Positions 63,986 through 64,000 of a stretch of 64,000 nucleotides of DNA are shown here, piece by piece. Below the pieces are notes generated by a model. The model searched no databases and was not told the DNA's origin. It was given only the letters and a program-made list of their open reading frames with translations. The stretch covers positions 108,969,257 through 109,033,256 of the forward strand of contig CM071571.1 of the NCBI GenBank assembly GCA_036426205.1, in the 5' to 3' direction. Position 1 is the first letter of the stretch. Each line of letters opens with the position of its first letter. Origin of the DNA: Ascaphus truei (lineage: Eukaryota > Chordata > Amphibia > Anura > Ascaphidae). The translations under genes and the position numbers were made by a program.

Positions 63986-64000
63986 TTAGTAATATCTCCA

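Overview
The window looks like vertebrate nuclear DNA, most likely from an amphibian (frog). It carries two spliced exons of a conserved vertebrate gene. Around them lies a dense mix of hAT and palindromic DNA transposons, Ty3/Gypsy LTR elements (chromodomain and non-chromodomain), L1-like and L2-like LINEs, a Penelope-like fragment and MIR-like SINEs. I know that mix from amphibians, not from mammals or birds. The species cannot be read from the sequence, and there is no sign of bacterial or plasmid organisation.

Region by region. At 1-5764 lies the 3' end of a host gene on the + strand: the last two coding exons (2956-3107 and 5617-5764) of a PP2C-family phosphatase, recognised as PPM1H, with introns full of short repeats. 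From 5765 to about 13,650 follow the 3' UTR and downstream DNA with several hairpin MITEs, an intact hAT MITE with its 8-bp target duplication, and a MIR-like SINE. From 13,653 to 24,447 there are two complete solo Gypsy LTRs with 4-bp target duplications (one sits inside a palindromic MITE), a 5'-truncated and internally deleted L1-like LINE, and more MITEs.

The centre, 24,448 to about 35,980, is a nested stack. An old minus-strand LTR was hit first by a 2.7-kb hAT-type element stuffed with minisatellite DNA (8-bp duplication), and separately by an 8.3-kb Ty3/Gypsy element (4-bp duplication). The Gypsy element keeps both LTRs, primer site, polypurine tract, a PNMA-like gag and a frameshifted pol. 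From 36,000 to 45,060 there is a pseudogene fragment resembling the myosin heavy-chain rod with an expanded 45-bp coding repeat, an LTR plus 5' gag of a different Gypsy element, and an inverted, rearranged relative of the PNMA-like element. From 45,060 to 54,940 lie a second L1-like copy split by a SINE and an LTR, a minus-strand Penelope-like fragment, an L2-like 3' end, and a 950-bp inverted-repeat element. From 55,569 to 64,000 come a 2.3-kb foldback element, a near-perfect 306-bp palindrome, a hAT end with minisatellites, and a minus-strand chromodomain Gypsy element lacking reverse transcriptase.

Only the phosphatase exons look like functional host coding sequence. All transposon proteins seen are broken by stops, frameshifts or deletions. 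The most interesting signals are the nested stack and its PNMA-like gag, a PBS-like word repeated inside every LTR of that family, a recurrent CTGATGAA-hairpin-GAAAC motif that resembles a hammerhead ribozyme core, and the large foldback elements.
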